This document shows positions 1 through 5,324 of a stretch of DNA of 7,060 nt, in pieces. The position numbers and the translations under genes are program-made. The DNA comes from PHAA01 sp034678805 (lineage in GTDB: Bacteria; Bacillota; Syntrophomonadia; Syntrophomonadales; Syntrophomonadaceae). Numbering within the stretch: the first letter of the stretch is position 1; each line of letters starts with the position of its first letter. The stretch covers positions 1-7,060 of the forward strand of contig JAXDBN010000003.1 of NCBI GenBank assembly GCA_034678805.1, read 5' to 3'. Below the pieces are notes generated by a model. The model was not told where the DNA came from and searched no databases. It was given only the letters and a program-made list of their open reading frames with translations.

Positions 1-486
1 TTTAATTTCCGCAAAGCGTTTAAGGATGCGGGATTTTACCTGTCAGGAACATGCATCTGGAAGAAACAGTCGTTGGTCTTAGGACGTTCACCTTACCAGT
101 GGCAGCACGAGCCGGTACTCTTCGGCTGGAAGAAAACGGGTAAACACGCCTGGTACTCCGACCGCAAGCAGTCCACCATCTGGGAGTTCGACAAACCTAG
201 GAAAAACACTGATCATCCGACCATGAAGCCCGTGCCGCTGGTAGCCTACCCCATACTAAACTCCAGCATGACGGGCTGTATTGTTCTAGATCCATTCGGC
301 GGTTCGGGCAGCACCCTGATCGCCTGTGAACAGACCAGCCGGATTTGCAACACCGTGGAACTGGACGAGAAGTTCTGTGATGTAATAGTCAAAAGGTACA
401 TTGAGTTTAAGAACTCAGATGCTGGTGTTTTCCTTGTGCGCGGCGGGCAGAAAATTCCCTTTGAAAGCGTGGAAAAAATGGTGTAA
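1..486 (+). CDS. DNA methyltransferase, C-terminal part (N6-adenine/N4-cytosine type)
   Basis: This is the C-terminal 161 residues of an S-adenosylmethionine-dependent DNA methyltransferase; the reading frame is open to the left edge, so the start lies outside. Visible motifs are HPTMKPVPL (residues 72-80 of the fragment, before the AdoMet site), the AdoMet-binding motif I DPFGGSGST (97-105), and ELDEKFCDVIVKRY (120-133), the usual acidic-residue strand plus helix. Because motif I lies near the C-terminus, the order is the beta-group one (catalytic DPPY motif, target recognition, then motif I). The catalytic DPPY motif must therefore be upstream of the window and cannot be checked. No restriction endonuclease follows, so it looks like an orphan phage methylase, probably used to protect or mark phage DNA. 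Target sequence and amino versus cytosine specificity cannot be told from this part. The TTG at 73 is internal and not a start. Confidence 0.93.
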   Translation, partial: FNFRKAFKDAGFYLSGTCIWKKQSLVLGRSPYQWQHEPVLFGWKKTGKHAWYSDRKQSTIWEFDKPRKNTDHPTMKPVPLVAYPILNSSMTGCIVLDPFGGSGSTLIACEQTSRICNTVELDEKFCDVIVKRYIEFKNSDAGVFLVRGGQKIPFESVEKMV

Positions 487-510
487 AGGCTTGCTATTAC
501 ACCGGTGTAG
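480..510. promoter_or_regulatory. Inverted-repeat cluster with three GGTGTA half-sites
   Basis: GGTGTAA (480-486), TTACACC (497-503) and GGTGTAG (504-510) lie together. The second and third form a perfect 12-base palindrome TACACCGGTGTA (498-509). The first and second can form a 7-bp hairpin with a 10-base loop. The first copy overlaps the methyltransferase stop codon, and the cluster ends about 40 bases before the next start codon. It could be an operator for a dimeric regulator, or an RNA hairpin stabilising or attenuating the transcript. No T-run follows, so a Rho-independent terminator is unlikely. Confidence 0.4.
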
Positions 511-552
511 AGTGATGTATATGACTACCAAAATAGAAAGGTGGTCGATTCC

Positions 553-1218
553 ATGGAGTTTAAGTTTAAGTTTAACGTTACCGGCGCCAGGCGCAAGGAA
601 CTTGTGATGGCGATCAGTGAAATCTTGAATACCGCGCCGGAATACCAAGGCGCACCGACTTTTGCTTATGTCGTCGGCGAGTATGCCGTCAATAAGGAAG
701 GCACCCTTTGCACCAGTGAAATCAGCGGCGACGAAGACCTTGAGCGACTGCTTAACGAGCTTGGTCGGCGAGGATTTCAATTCGAAGCGCCCGACGAGTT
801 GGCGATCGAGTTTCCCAGAGAGGGTTTCAGTGAAGCCGCCATTGCCAATCTGGAGCGGCTGGTTAAGAGCAAGGAAAACCTCATCAAAAAAGCCCTGGGC
901 ACAGACCGGCTGCCGATTGAGCAGACCGAGGACAGGTTGCGCTTCCCCTGGTTTTCTGGCAGCCTAACGGCAGAAGAAGTCAACGCCTATGCCCGCTTCA
1001 TCGGGGCGCTTTGCGCGATGGCCAAGAAACAGAAGCGGGTAACGGCTACCGAAAAGGCTTATGACAATGAGAAGTACACCTTTCGCTGCTTCCTGCTGCG
1101 GCTGGGATTTATAGGTCCGGAGTACAAAAAGGAGCGACAGGTCTTGCTCTCTAAGCTAAGCGGTAGTGCCGCTTTCAAAAACGGTCAGCGCAACCCGGAG
1201 GAGGTGCAGGAAGCATGA
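553..1218 (+). CDS. Prophage 'virulence-related' family protein of unknown function
   Basis: This 221-residue protein resembles a family common in Firmicute prophages that databases often label 'virulence protein'; I know of no experiment behind that label. The N-terminus (NVTGARRKELV, residues 8-18) and the C-terminal block (about 94-210) are the recognisable parts. The block contains NLIKKALG, RLRFPWFSG (128-136), KRVTATEKA (161-169) and FRCFLLRLGFIGPEYK (177-192). The segment between them (about 60-90) looks like a linker. No signal peptide, membrane segment or catalytic motif is evident, so it is probably a cytoplasmic, possibly nucleic-acid-associated protein (inference). The ATG at 553 is chosen because AAAGGTGG (537-544) stands 8 bases before it; a GTG at 541 in the same frame would add four residues but overlaps that ribosome binding site. 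The stop overlaps the next start (ATGA), implying translational coupling. Confidence 0.85.
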   Translation: MEFKFKFNVTGARRKELVMAISEILNTAPEYQGAPTFAYVVGEYAVNKEGTLCTSEISGDEDLERLLNELGRRGFQFEAPDELAIEFPREGFSEAAIANLERLVKSKENLIKKALGTDRLPIEQTEDRLRFPWFSGSLTAEEVNAYARFIGALCAMAKKQKRVTATEKAYDNEKYTFRCFLLRLGFIGPEYKKERQVLLSKLSGSAAFKNGQRNPEEVQEA

Positions 1219-1442
1219 AGCAGATTCATCCGGAAATGTTAAAGGCGCTCAGGTCATTTTATCCTCCGGGTACTCGGGTAGAACTGGTGCGCATGGATGA
1301 CTCGTATACCAGGTTGAAGCCTGGAGACCAGGGCACGGTGTCATTTGTGGACGATACAGGCACCGTATTTGTTGACTGGGACTCGGGTAGCGGGCTGGGG
1401 GTAGTTTTCGGTGAGGATGAAATCAGAAAGATTGATGAATAA
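1215..1442 (+). CDS. DUF4314 family small phage protein
   Basis: This 75-residue acidic protein matches the DUF4314 pattern found beside terminase genes in Firmicute phages: PPGTRVELVRMDD (residues 17-29), then PGDQGTVSFVDDTGTVFVDW (36-55), then GSGLGVVFGEDEIRK (58-72). The alternating short strands with GT turns suggest a small SH3-like beta barrel (inference); the function is unknown. The ATG overlaps the stop of the preceding gene by four bases (ATGA), and GGAGGTGCAGG (1200-1210) serves as ribosome binding site inside the upstream gene, so the two are very probably co-translated. Length is normal for the family and no truncation is seen. Confidence 0.88.
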   Translation: MKQIHPEMLKALRSFYPPGTRVELVRMDDSYTRLKPGDQGTVSFVDDTGTVFVDWDSGSGLGVVFGEDEIRKIDE

Positions 1443-1484
1443 AACCGGAGGTAACCACCCGGATAAAAGCCAAATATTTATGAT

Positions 1485-1541
1485 ATGGATATCCTGCGCC
1501 GGGCAGCCGCCGAATCGGTAGAAATGGAGGAAGCCAGATGA
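1485..1541 (+). CDS. Possible 18-codon leader ORF coupled to the next gene
   Basis: A short frame encodes MDILRRAAAESVEMEEAR and ends in a TGA that overlaps the next start codon as ATGA (1538-1541). Such a four-base overlap is typical of translational coupling. No convincing ribosome binding site lies immediately upstream; the nearest GGAGG is about 35 bases away at 1447-1451. It could be a coupling leader peptide, the tail of a deleted gene, or chance. I do not recognise the peptide. Confidence 0.2.
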   Translation: MDILRRAAAESVEMEEAR

Positions 1542-1726
1542 ACGAGGCCATACTGATGCAGATTTTAGCCATCAGGGAGAGCGGGGTCACGAATATGTTT
1601 GACCTCCCGCGCGTTCAACAGGAAGCATGCACCAAAGGATTCAATGAACTGGTTATTTACCTTAATGACCACAAGCCCGAGTACTGCCGCTTTATCCTGA
1701 CGGGGGAAGAGGAAGAGAGCGAATAA
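1538..1726 (+). CDS. Small DUF5049-like phage protein
   Basis: This 62-residue protein has the features of the short DUF5049-type proteins that accompany DUF4314 genes in Firmicute prophages. They are an N-terminal helix (EAILMQILAIRESGVTNMFD, residues 3-22), a middle part DLPRVQQEACTKGFNELVIYL (22-42), and an acidic tail (TGEEEESE). The assignment is from memory of the family pattern. The spacing VTNMFD followed by a helix ending in a hydrophobic run fits a small helical adaptor or DNA-associated protein, but no function is established. A strong ribosome binding site GGAGG (1526-1530) stands 7 bases before the ATG. It is the last gene before the terminase; a separate small terminase gene would normally be expected in the gap after it. 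Confidence 0.8.
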   Translation: MNEAILMQILAIRESGVTNMFDLPRVQQEACTKGFNELVIYLNDHKPEYCRFILTGEEEESE

Positions 1727-1754
1727 CCGACAACCAATAAATATACGGGAAACT

Positions 1755-1782
1755 GAGCTTCTTAAGGGGGCTCTTTTCTTTT
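1755..1782 (+). terminator. Hairpin plus T-rich tract before the large terminase
   Basis: GAGCTTC (1755-1761) pairs with GGGGCTC (1767-1773) around a five-base loop, with two G-T pairs in the stem, and is followed directly by TTTTCTTTT (1774-1782). This is the layout of a Rho-independent terminator, though the stem is modest. It would separate the small-gene transcript from the late genes, or act as a leaky or antitermination-controlled site. A structure of the same design precedes the portal gene. Confidence 0.42.
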
Positions 1783-3412
1783 GCCCGCTTTAAGAGAGGA
1801 GGCGGCCTTCATACGAAAACTCAAGAAATACAAGCCGACCGCCTTTATGGCCGCGGATTCAAAATACAGCAAGGCAGCCGCCGACTATGCGGTGGCATTT
1901 ATCGAAGCCCTGTGCCATACCAAAGGCTCCTGGGCAGGGCAACCCTTTGAACTGATTGACTGGCAGGAACAGATTATCCGTGACCTGTTCGGCATCTTAA
2001 AGCCTGACGGTTACCGCCAATTCAATACCGCTTATGTGGAGATACCGAAAAAGATGGGCAAGTCGGAACTGGCAGCGGCCATCGCTCTGCTCTTAACCTG
2101 CGGAGACAACGAGGAACGCGCAGAGGTCTATGGCTGCGCCGCCGACCGCCAGCAGGCATCCATCGTATTCGAGGTGGCAGCCGATATGGTGCGAATGTGC
2201 CCGGCTTTAAACCGTCGCGTCAAGCTATTGGCTTCTACCAAACGGCTTGTGTATCTGCCGACCAACAGTTTCTACCAGGTGCTGTCGGCTGAAGCCTATT
2301 CGAAACACGGTTTCAATATCCACGGGGTGGTGTTCGATGAGCTGCATACCCAACCAAACCGGAAACTTTTTGACGTCATGACCAAAGGCTCCGGCGACGC
2401 CAGAATGCAGCCGCTCTACTTTCTCATCACGACAGCGGGTGATAACGTCAACAGTATCTGCTATGAGGTGCATCAGAAGGCCAAAGACCTTCTGTCAGGA
2501 AGAAAGCACGATGCTACGTTTTATCCGGTAATCTACGGAGCGGCGGAAGAAGACGACTGGACTAATCCTAAAGTATGGAAAAAAGTCAATCCATCGTTAG
2601 GAATAACCGTAGGTATCGACAAGATTAAGGCAGCATGTGAGAGCGCGCGGCAAAATCCGGCCGAGGAAAACAGCTTCCGGCAGCTTAGGCTTAACCAATG
2701 GGTTAAACAGTCGGTTCGTTGGATGCCCATGGAGAAATGGGATAAATGCGCTTTTCAGGTTGATGAGGAAAAACTGAAAGGCCGGATCTGCTACGGCGGG
2801 TTGGACTTGTCCAGCACTACCGATATTACAGCGTTTGTGCTGGTCTTTCCTCCGGTTGATGAGGACGATAAATTTCATATCCTTCCCTACTTCTGGATAC
2901 CGGAAGAAAACCTTGACCTCAGGGTACGCCGCGATCACGTGAACTATGACCTGTGGAAGAAGCAGGGTTATTTGAAAACCACCGAAGGCAATGTGGTGCA
3001 TTACGGCTTCATTGAAAGCTTTATCGAGGAACTCGGTACCCAATACAACATAAGGGAAATAGCCTTTGACCGCTGGGGAGCGGTGCAGATGACACAGAAC
3101 TTAGAAGGGCTAGGCTTTACGGTGGTACCGTTTGGCCAGGGCTTCAAGGATATGTCCCCGCCTACCAAGGAACTGATGAAGTTAACCCTGGAAGAAAAGC
3201 TCGCCCATGGCGGGCAGCCGGTTTTGCGCTGGATGATGGATAACATTTTTATCCGCACAGATCCAGCAGGCAATATCAAACCCGACAAAGAAAAGTCTAC
3301 TGAGAAAATTGACGGAGCGGTAGCGACGATAATGGCGCTGGATAGAGCGCTTCGCAACCAAGGGACTATAAGGGGCTCTGTTTATGATGGAAGAGGGATA
3401 TTGGTTATTTAG
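1781..3412 (+). CDS. terL: Phage terminase large subunit (DNA-packaging ATPase/nuclease)
   Basis: This is the motor that cuts concatemeric phage DNA and pumps it into the prohead through the portal, using ATP. The 543-residue frame has the Walker A variant PKKMGKSE (residues 89-96), Walker B VVFDEL (183-188, D186/E187) and the coupling motif ITTAG (216-220). The C-terminal RNase H-like nuclease has candidate metal-binding acids D342 (GGLDLSSTTD), D430 (FDRWG) and D511 (KIDGA). The end, VYDGRGILVI, is the usual family C-terminus, so the gene is intact despite the insertion that follows. The start is uncertain. TTG at 1781 is the only common start codon near the expected N-terminus, with AAGGGGG 10 bases upstream, and gives the MPAL N-terminus. 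A far better ribosome binding site, GAGAGGAGG (1794-1802), lies 8 bases before an in-frame ATA at 1811, which would give a protein ten residues shorter. Codon composition is GC-richer than the DNA downstream. Confidence 0.97.
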   Translation: MPALREEAAFIRKLKKYKPTAFMAADSKYSKAAADYAVAFIEALCHTKGSWAGQPFELIDWQEQIIRDLFGILKPDGYRQFNTAYVEIPKKMGKSELAAAIALLLTCGDNEERAEVYGCAADRQQASIVFEVAADMVRMCPALNRRVKLLASTKRLVYLPTNSFYQVLSAEAYSKHGFNIHGVVFDELHTQPNRKLFDVMTKGSGDARMQPLYFLITTAGDNVNSICYEVHQKAKDLLSGRKHDATFYPVIYGAAEEDDWTNPKVWKKVNPSLGITVGIDKIKAACESARQNPAEENSFRQLRLNQWVKQSVRWMPMEKWDKCAFQVDEEKLKGRICYGGLDLSSTTDITAFVLVFPPVDEDDKFHILPYFWIPEENLDLRVRRDHVNYDLWKKQGYLKTTEGNVVHYGFIESFIEELGTQYNIREIAFDRWGAVQMTQNLEGLGFTVVPFGQGFKDMSPPTKELMKLTLEEKLAHGGQPVLRWMMDNIFIRTDPAGNIKPDKEKSTEKIDGAVATIMALDRALRNQGTIRGSVYDGRGILVI

Positions 3413-4028
3413 AGAGTGGAGTATAATAGTAAAAAATCCTAAATATGTTATGGATGTGATTAACATTTCGATACGGAATGAAAGTCAGTATTATTTGCTG
3501 TTGTCTAGTGAAGAAAATATACCTCAACATAGTTTAGTCGGAGAATTCCGTCATTATGATGATAGTGCTTTTCGCTTTTACATAGTATTGGATAATAAGC
3601 AAGTTGAGAAGGCAAAACACCGGGAAATGTGTGTTTCAATGAGGAAGGATGGGAATGGCCAAGAATGTGGCGTTGCGTATATCACGAATACCATGCTCAT
3701 TAAACTGCAGAGGAGAGATTTTAATATTTCTGCTATATGGCATGAATTAGGGCATGTCCACAATGAAGACTTTGACTGTCTTAACATCCTGCAAGTTGAT
3801 GAATTTCATAAATTGAGGAAATTGTGCATTCGGGAAGGAAAAGTAATGGGCAATGAATTGAGTGCTGATGAGTTTGCTTGTAGGCTAATTGGGAAGAGGA
3901 ACATGCTAAAATTCTTAGAATCAGCTGTTCAGGAACGAGAACAATTCGGTGATAATAATTCCGAAATGGCAATAAAAGAGTTAGGATTACGCATAGCTCA
4001 TCTTAAGACCTATCGAGTAGATAAGTGA
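3384..4028 (+). CDS. Putative zinc metallopeptidase (HELGH), cargo gene
   Basis: This protein of 214 residues (192 if it starts at the ATG at 3450) carries a gluzincin-type zinc site. IWHELGHVHNEDF has H120, E121 and H124 as two metal ligands and the catalytic base. ELSADEFACRLIG lies about 35 residues later, with E158 as likely third ligand. The HExxH plus E-x-x-A-D-x-F-A pattern recalls ImmA/IrrE (M78)-like peptidases, but no helix-turn-helix or signal peptide is seen and the family is not certain. The N-terminal ~100 residues are not recognised. Start choice: ATG 3384 has AAGGGG (3370-3375) 8 bases upstream but overlaps the terminase end by 29 bases, so its first ten codons are overprinted on it. 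ATG 3450 lacks a ribosome binding site but lies downstream of a TATAAT box. It is strikingly AT-rich compared with the terminase and is the first gene of the inserted cassette. Confidence 0.78.
   Translation: MMEEGYWLFREWSIIVKNPKYVMDVINISIRNESQYYLLLSSEENIPQHSLVGEFRHYDDSAFRFYIVLDNKQVEKAKHREMCVSMRKDGNGQECGVAYITNTMLIKLQRRDFNISAIWHELGHVHNEDFDCLNILQVDEFHKLRKLCIREGKVMGNELSADEFACRLIGKRNMLKFLESAVQEREQFGDNNSEMAIKELGLRIAHLKTYRVDK
3401..3427 (+). promoter_or_regulatory. Possible sigma-A promoter for the metallopeptidase
   Basis: A perfect -10 box TATAAT (3422-3427) lies just after the terminase stop codon. The best -35 candidate is TTGGTT (3401-3406) with a spacer of only 15 bases, shorter than the usual 17. 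A transcript starting about 3434 would omit the ATG at 3384 and favour the ATG at 3450. An own promoter would suit a cargo gene expressed in the lysogen. The short spacer keeps confidence low. Confidence 0.3.
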
Positions 4029-4093
4029 GGAGACACTGAAGGCGAGGAAGCCGATTTTCATGAATACAATCGTTTGCAAAAATTCAAGTCGTA

Positions 4094-4348
4094 TTAACCA
4101 AAATATTCTTTGCAAACATTGCAATAATATTTACCCTGTTTATCATTTGCCTGTAAGTGAAATTTCGAGGTGGCAGTGGCTAAAAAGATTGTACGGGCAG
4201 TTACACCTACATTGACAGAAGCTGTGTCTTTAGTATTACATTTTGGGCATACAGGCAGCTCCATGTGTTCATAATATTCAATTTGATGGGAAATGCCCGG
4301 ATGCATATTTTCTTGTTGTAAGATTGTTTCTTTTGATATCTTTAGCAC
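4094..4348 (-). CDS. Small conserved zinc-ribbon protein, function unknown
   Basis: This 84-residue protein has two CxxC knuckles, CPKC (residues 34-37) and CNVC (76-79), which would bind one zinc ion in a ribbon fold. Between them VGVTARTIFLATATSKFHLQ (48-67) is a conserved-looking segment that I recall from small uncharacterised bacterial zinc-ribbon proteins. The start is a GTG at 4348, supported by AAGGGAA seven bases upstream on this strand; an upstream ATG (4364) is in another frame. It is the only gene on the minus strand in the window, converges on the metallopeptidase (65 bases between stops) and diverges from the amidohydrolase gene (45 bases between starts). This orientation separates it from the phage late operon and points to independent expression. 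A role in nucleic acid or protein binding is plausible for a zinc ribbon but not shown. Confidence 0.8.
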   Translation of the reverse strand: MLKISKETILQQENMHPGISHQIEYYEHMELPVCPKCNTKDTASVNVGVTARTIFLATATSKFHLQANDKQGKYYCNVCKEYFG

Positions 4349-4393
4349 CGTAAATTCCCTTCATAACAGATTTTTAGAAATGGAGAATTATAT

Positions 4394-5146
4394 ATGGATT
4401 CTAAATGTATTATACTTCATGTCCCGCACGCATCTACATATATTCCCAACAATATCAAAAAAGAAATGATGTTGAGTGAAGAAGAACTAACGAATGAAAT
4501 CCTCGTAATGACCGACCATTTTACCGATAAGCTTTTTGCAATGGAAGGGGTCCATATGTACAAGAGCCCCGTCAGCCGTTTAGTTGTGGACATGGAAAGG
4601 TTTAGAAATGACAAAGATGAGATTATGTCCAGCGTGGGCATGGGGGCTGTTTATGAACTGACCGCGGGTGGAAAAAAATTAAGAGAGCTGAACGCAAAAA
4701 ATAGAGAGGAAATCCTTAAGACTTACTTTGACCCGTATCATAAGGGTTTTGAAGAATTGGTTGGTAGGGTCCTCGAAGAGCATGGTCAGTGTTTGATTAT
4801 TGACTGCCATTCATTTCCTTCATTTCCTTTACCTTACGAGATTGATCAGAGTCCTGACAGGCCGGATATCTGCATAGGAACCTGTGATTTTCATACTCCT
4901 CAAAAGCTGATCAATATTGTTCAAACGAGATTAGCTAATGCTTATAAGGTTTATGTAAATCGGCCCTTTGCAGGTACTTTTGTACCCGCAAAATATTATT
5001 TATCTGATAAAAGGGTCAATTCCATTATGATTGAAGTCAACAGAGGATTATATATGGATCAAAGCTCAGGTCAGAAGAACCGGGGATTTAAGGAGATAAA
5101 ATTATTACTAAGCGAGATAATCAACGGTTTAATCATGGCCTCTTAA
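4394..5146 (+). CDS. N-formylglutamate amidohydrolase (FGase) family protein
   Basis: This 250-residue cytoplasmic protein belongs to the FGase family; its founding members hydrolyse N-formyl-L-glutamate to formate and glutamate in histidine degradation. Recognisable family blocks in order are HVPHAS (residues 9-14), SRLVVDMERF (61-70), IIDCHSFPS (135-143), PDICIGTCDFHTP (157-169), RPFAGTFVP (190-198) and IMIEVNRGLYM (211-221). Candidate metal or catalytic residues are H9, H12, D66, E68, D137, H139 and E214. It appears full length and undamaged. The ATG has GGAG (4382-4385) 8 bases upstream. No other hut gene is present, so histidine breakdown is not supported by context. The true substrate may be another N-acylated amino acid or peptide. 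Its divergent partner is the zinc-ribbon gene, and any promoter of its own must lie inside that gene's 5' end. It is moderately AT-rich (about 42% GC in 4801-4860). Confidence 0.88.
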   Translation: MDSKCIILHVPHASTYIPNNIKKEMMLSEEELTNEILVMTDHFTDKLFAMEGVHMYKSPVSRLVVDMERFRNDKDEIMSSVGMGAVYELTAGGKKLRELNAKNREEILKTYFDPYHKGFEELVGRVLEEHGQCLIIDCHSFPSFPLPYEIDQSPDRPDICIGTCDFHTPQKLINIVQTRLANAYKVYVNRPFAGTFVPAKYYLSDKRVNSIMIEVNRGLYMDQSSGQKNRGFKEIKLLLSEIINGLIMAS

Positions 5147-5272
5147 TATTGAGATATTATTTCGGCATTATAAGATCTATCGATTTTGAAGAATAAAAGT
5201 GTGTTCAAGTAGCCAGATTTTGCTATTACGACTGTAATTATGGAAAACGAAATATAAATGATTGTTCGACTT

Positions 5273-5299
5273 AAGCATCTCTTCGTAGGTGCTTTCTTT
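5273..5299 (+). terminator. Hairpin plus T-rich tract before the portal gene
   Basis: AAGCATCT (5273-5280) pairs with AGGTGCTT (5287-5294), one T-G pair, around the loop CTTCGT, followed by TCTTT. It resembles a short Rho-independent terminator and may end transcripts from the amidohydrolase gene, whose stop lies about 125 bases upstream. Since late transcripts must continue into the portal, it would need to be leaky or overridden by antitermination. Its downstream flank matches that of the terminase hairpin. Confidence 0.42.
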
Positions 5300-5324
5300 A
5301 TGCCCATTTTAGGAGGAAAGTTTA

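Larger units (their letters stand above)
3413..5265. other. AT-rich cargo ('moron') cassette between terminase and portal
   Basis: Terminase and portal genes are normally adjacent, but here 1912 bases separate the terminase stop from the portal start. The intervening DNA is clearly AT-richer: for example 3421-3480 is about 27% GC by count, against about 68% for 2101-2160 in the terminase. It holds a metallopeptidase (+), a zinc-ribbon protein (-) and an N-formylglutamate amidohydrolase family protein (+), none structural. The 126 bases after the last stop codon (5147-5272) hold no gene I can support. No transposase, terminal inverted repeat or clear target duplication is visible, so the insertion route is unknown. 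Edges are approximate: left at the terminase stop, right just before the portal leader hairpin. Confidence 0.7.

Noticed and set aside
415..780. 121-codon minus-strand frame opposite the methyltransferase end and the virulence-related gene
   Set aside because: It crosses two well-supported forward genes, has no recognisable protein pattern, and is explained as a shadow of the forward coding frames.
2597..3043. 148-codon minus-strand frame inside the terminase gene, with others at 3001-3357 and 3182-3466
   Set aside because: All are antisense to terminase regions with intact conserved motifs; none shows a family motif.
4072..4117. Inverted repeat GTTTGCAAA / TTTGCAAAC between the convergent metallopeptidase and zinc-ribbon genes
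   Set aside because: A 28-base loop, AT-rich arms that are themselves near-palindromic and no T-run make a bidirectional terminator unconvincing; the right arm lies in zinc-ribbon coding sequence.
4060..4215. Forward 51-codon frame starting MNTIVCKNSS and containing CKHC
   Set aside because: The apparent CxxC is the reverse-strand reading of the zinc-ribbon gene's second knuckle region; no ribosome binding site precedes it.
4387..4414. Two TATAAT boxes on the minus strand upstream of the zinc-ribbon start (4392-4387 and 4414-4409)
   Set aside because: Neither has an acceptable -35 element at 16-18 bases; in AT-rich DNA such boxes are expected by chance.
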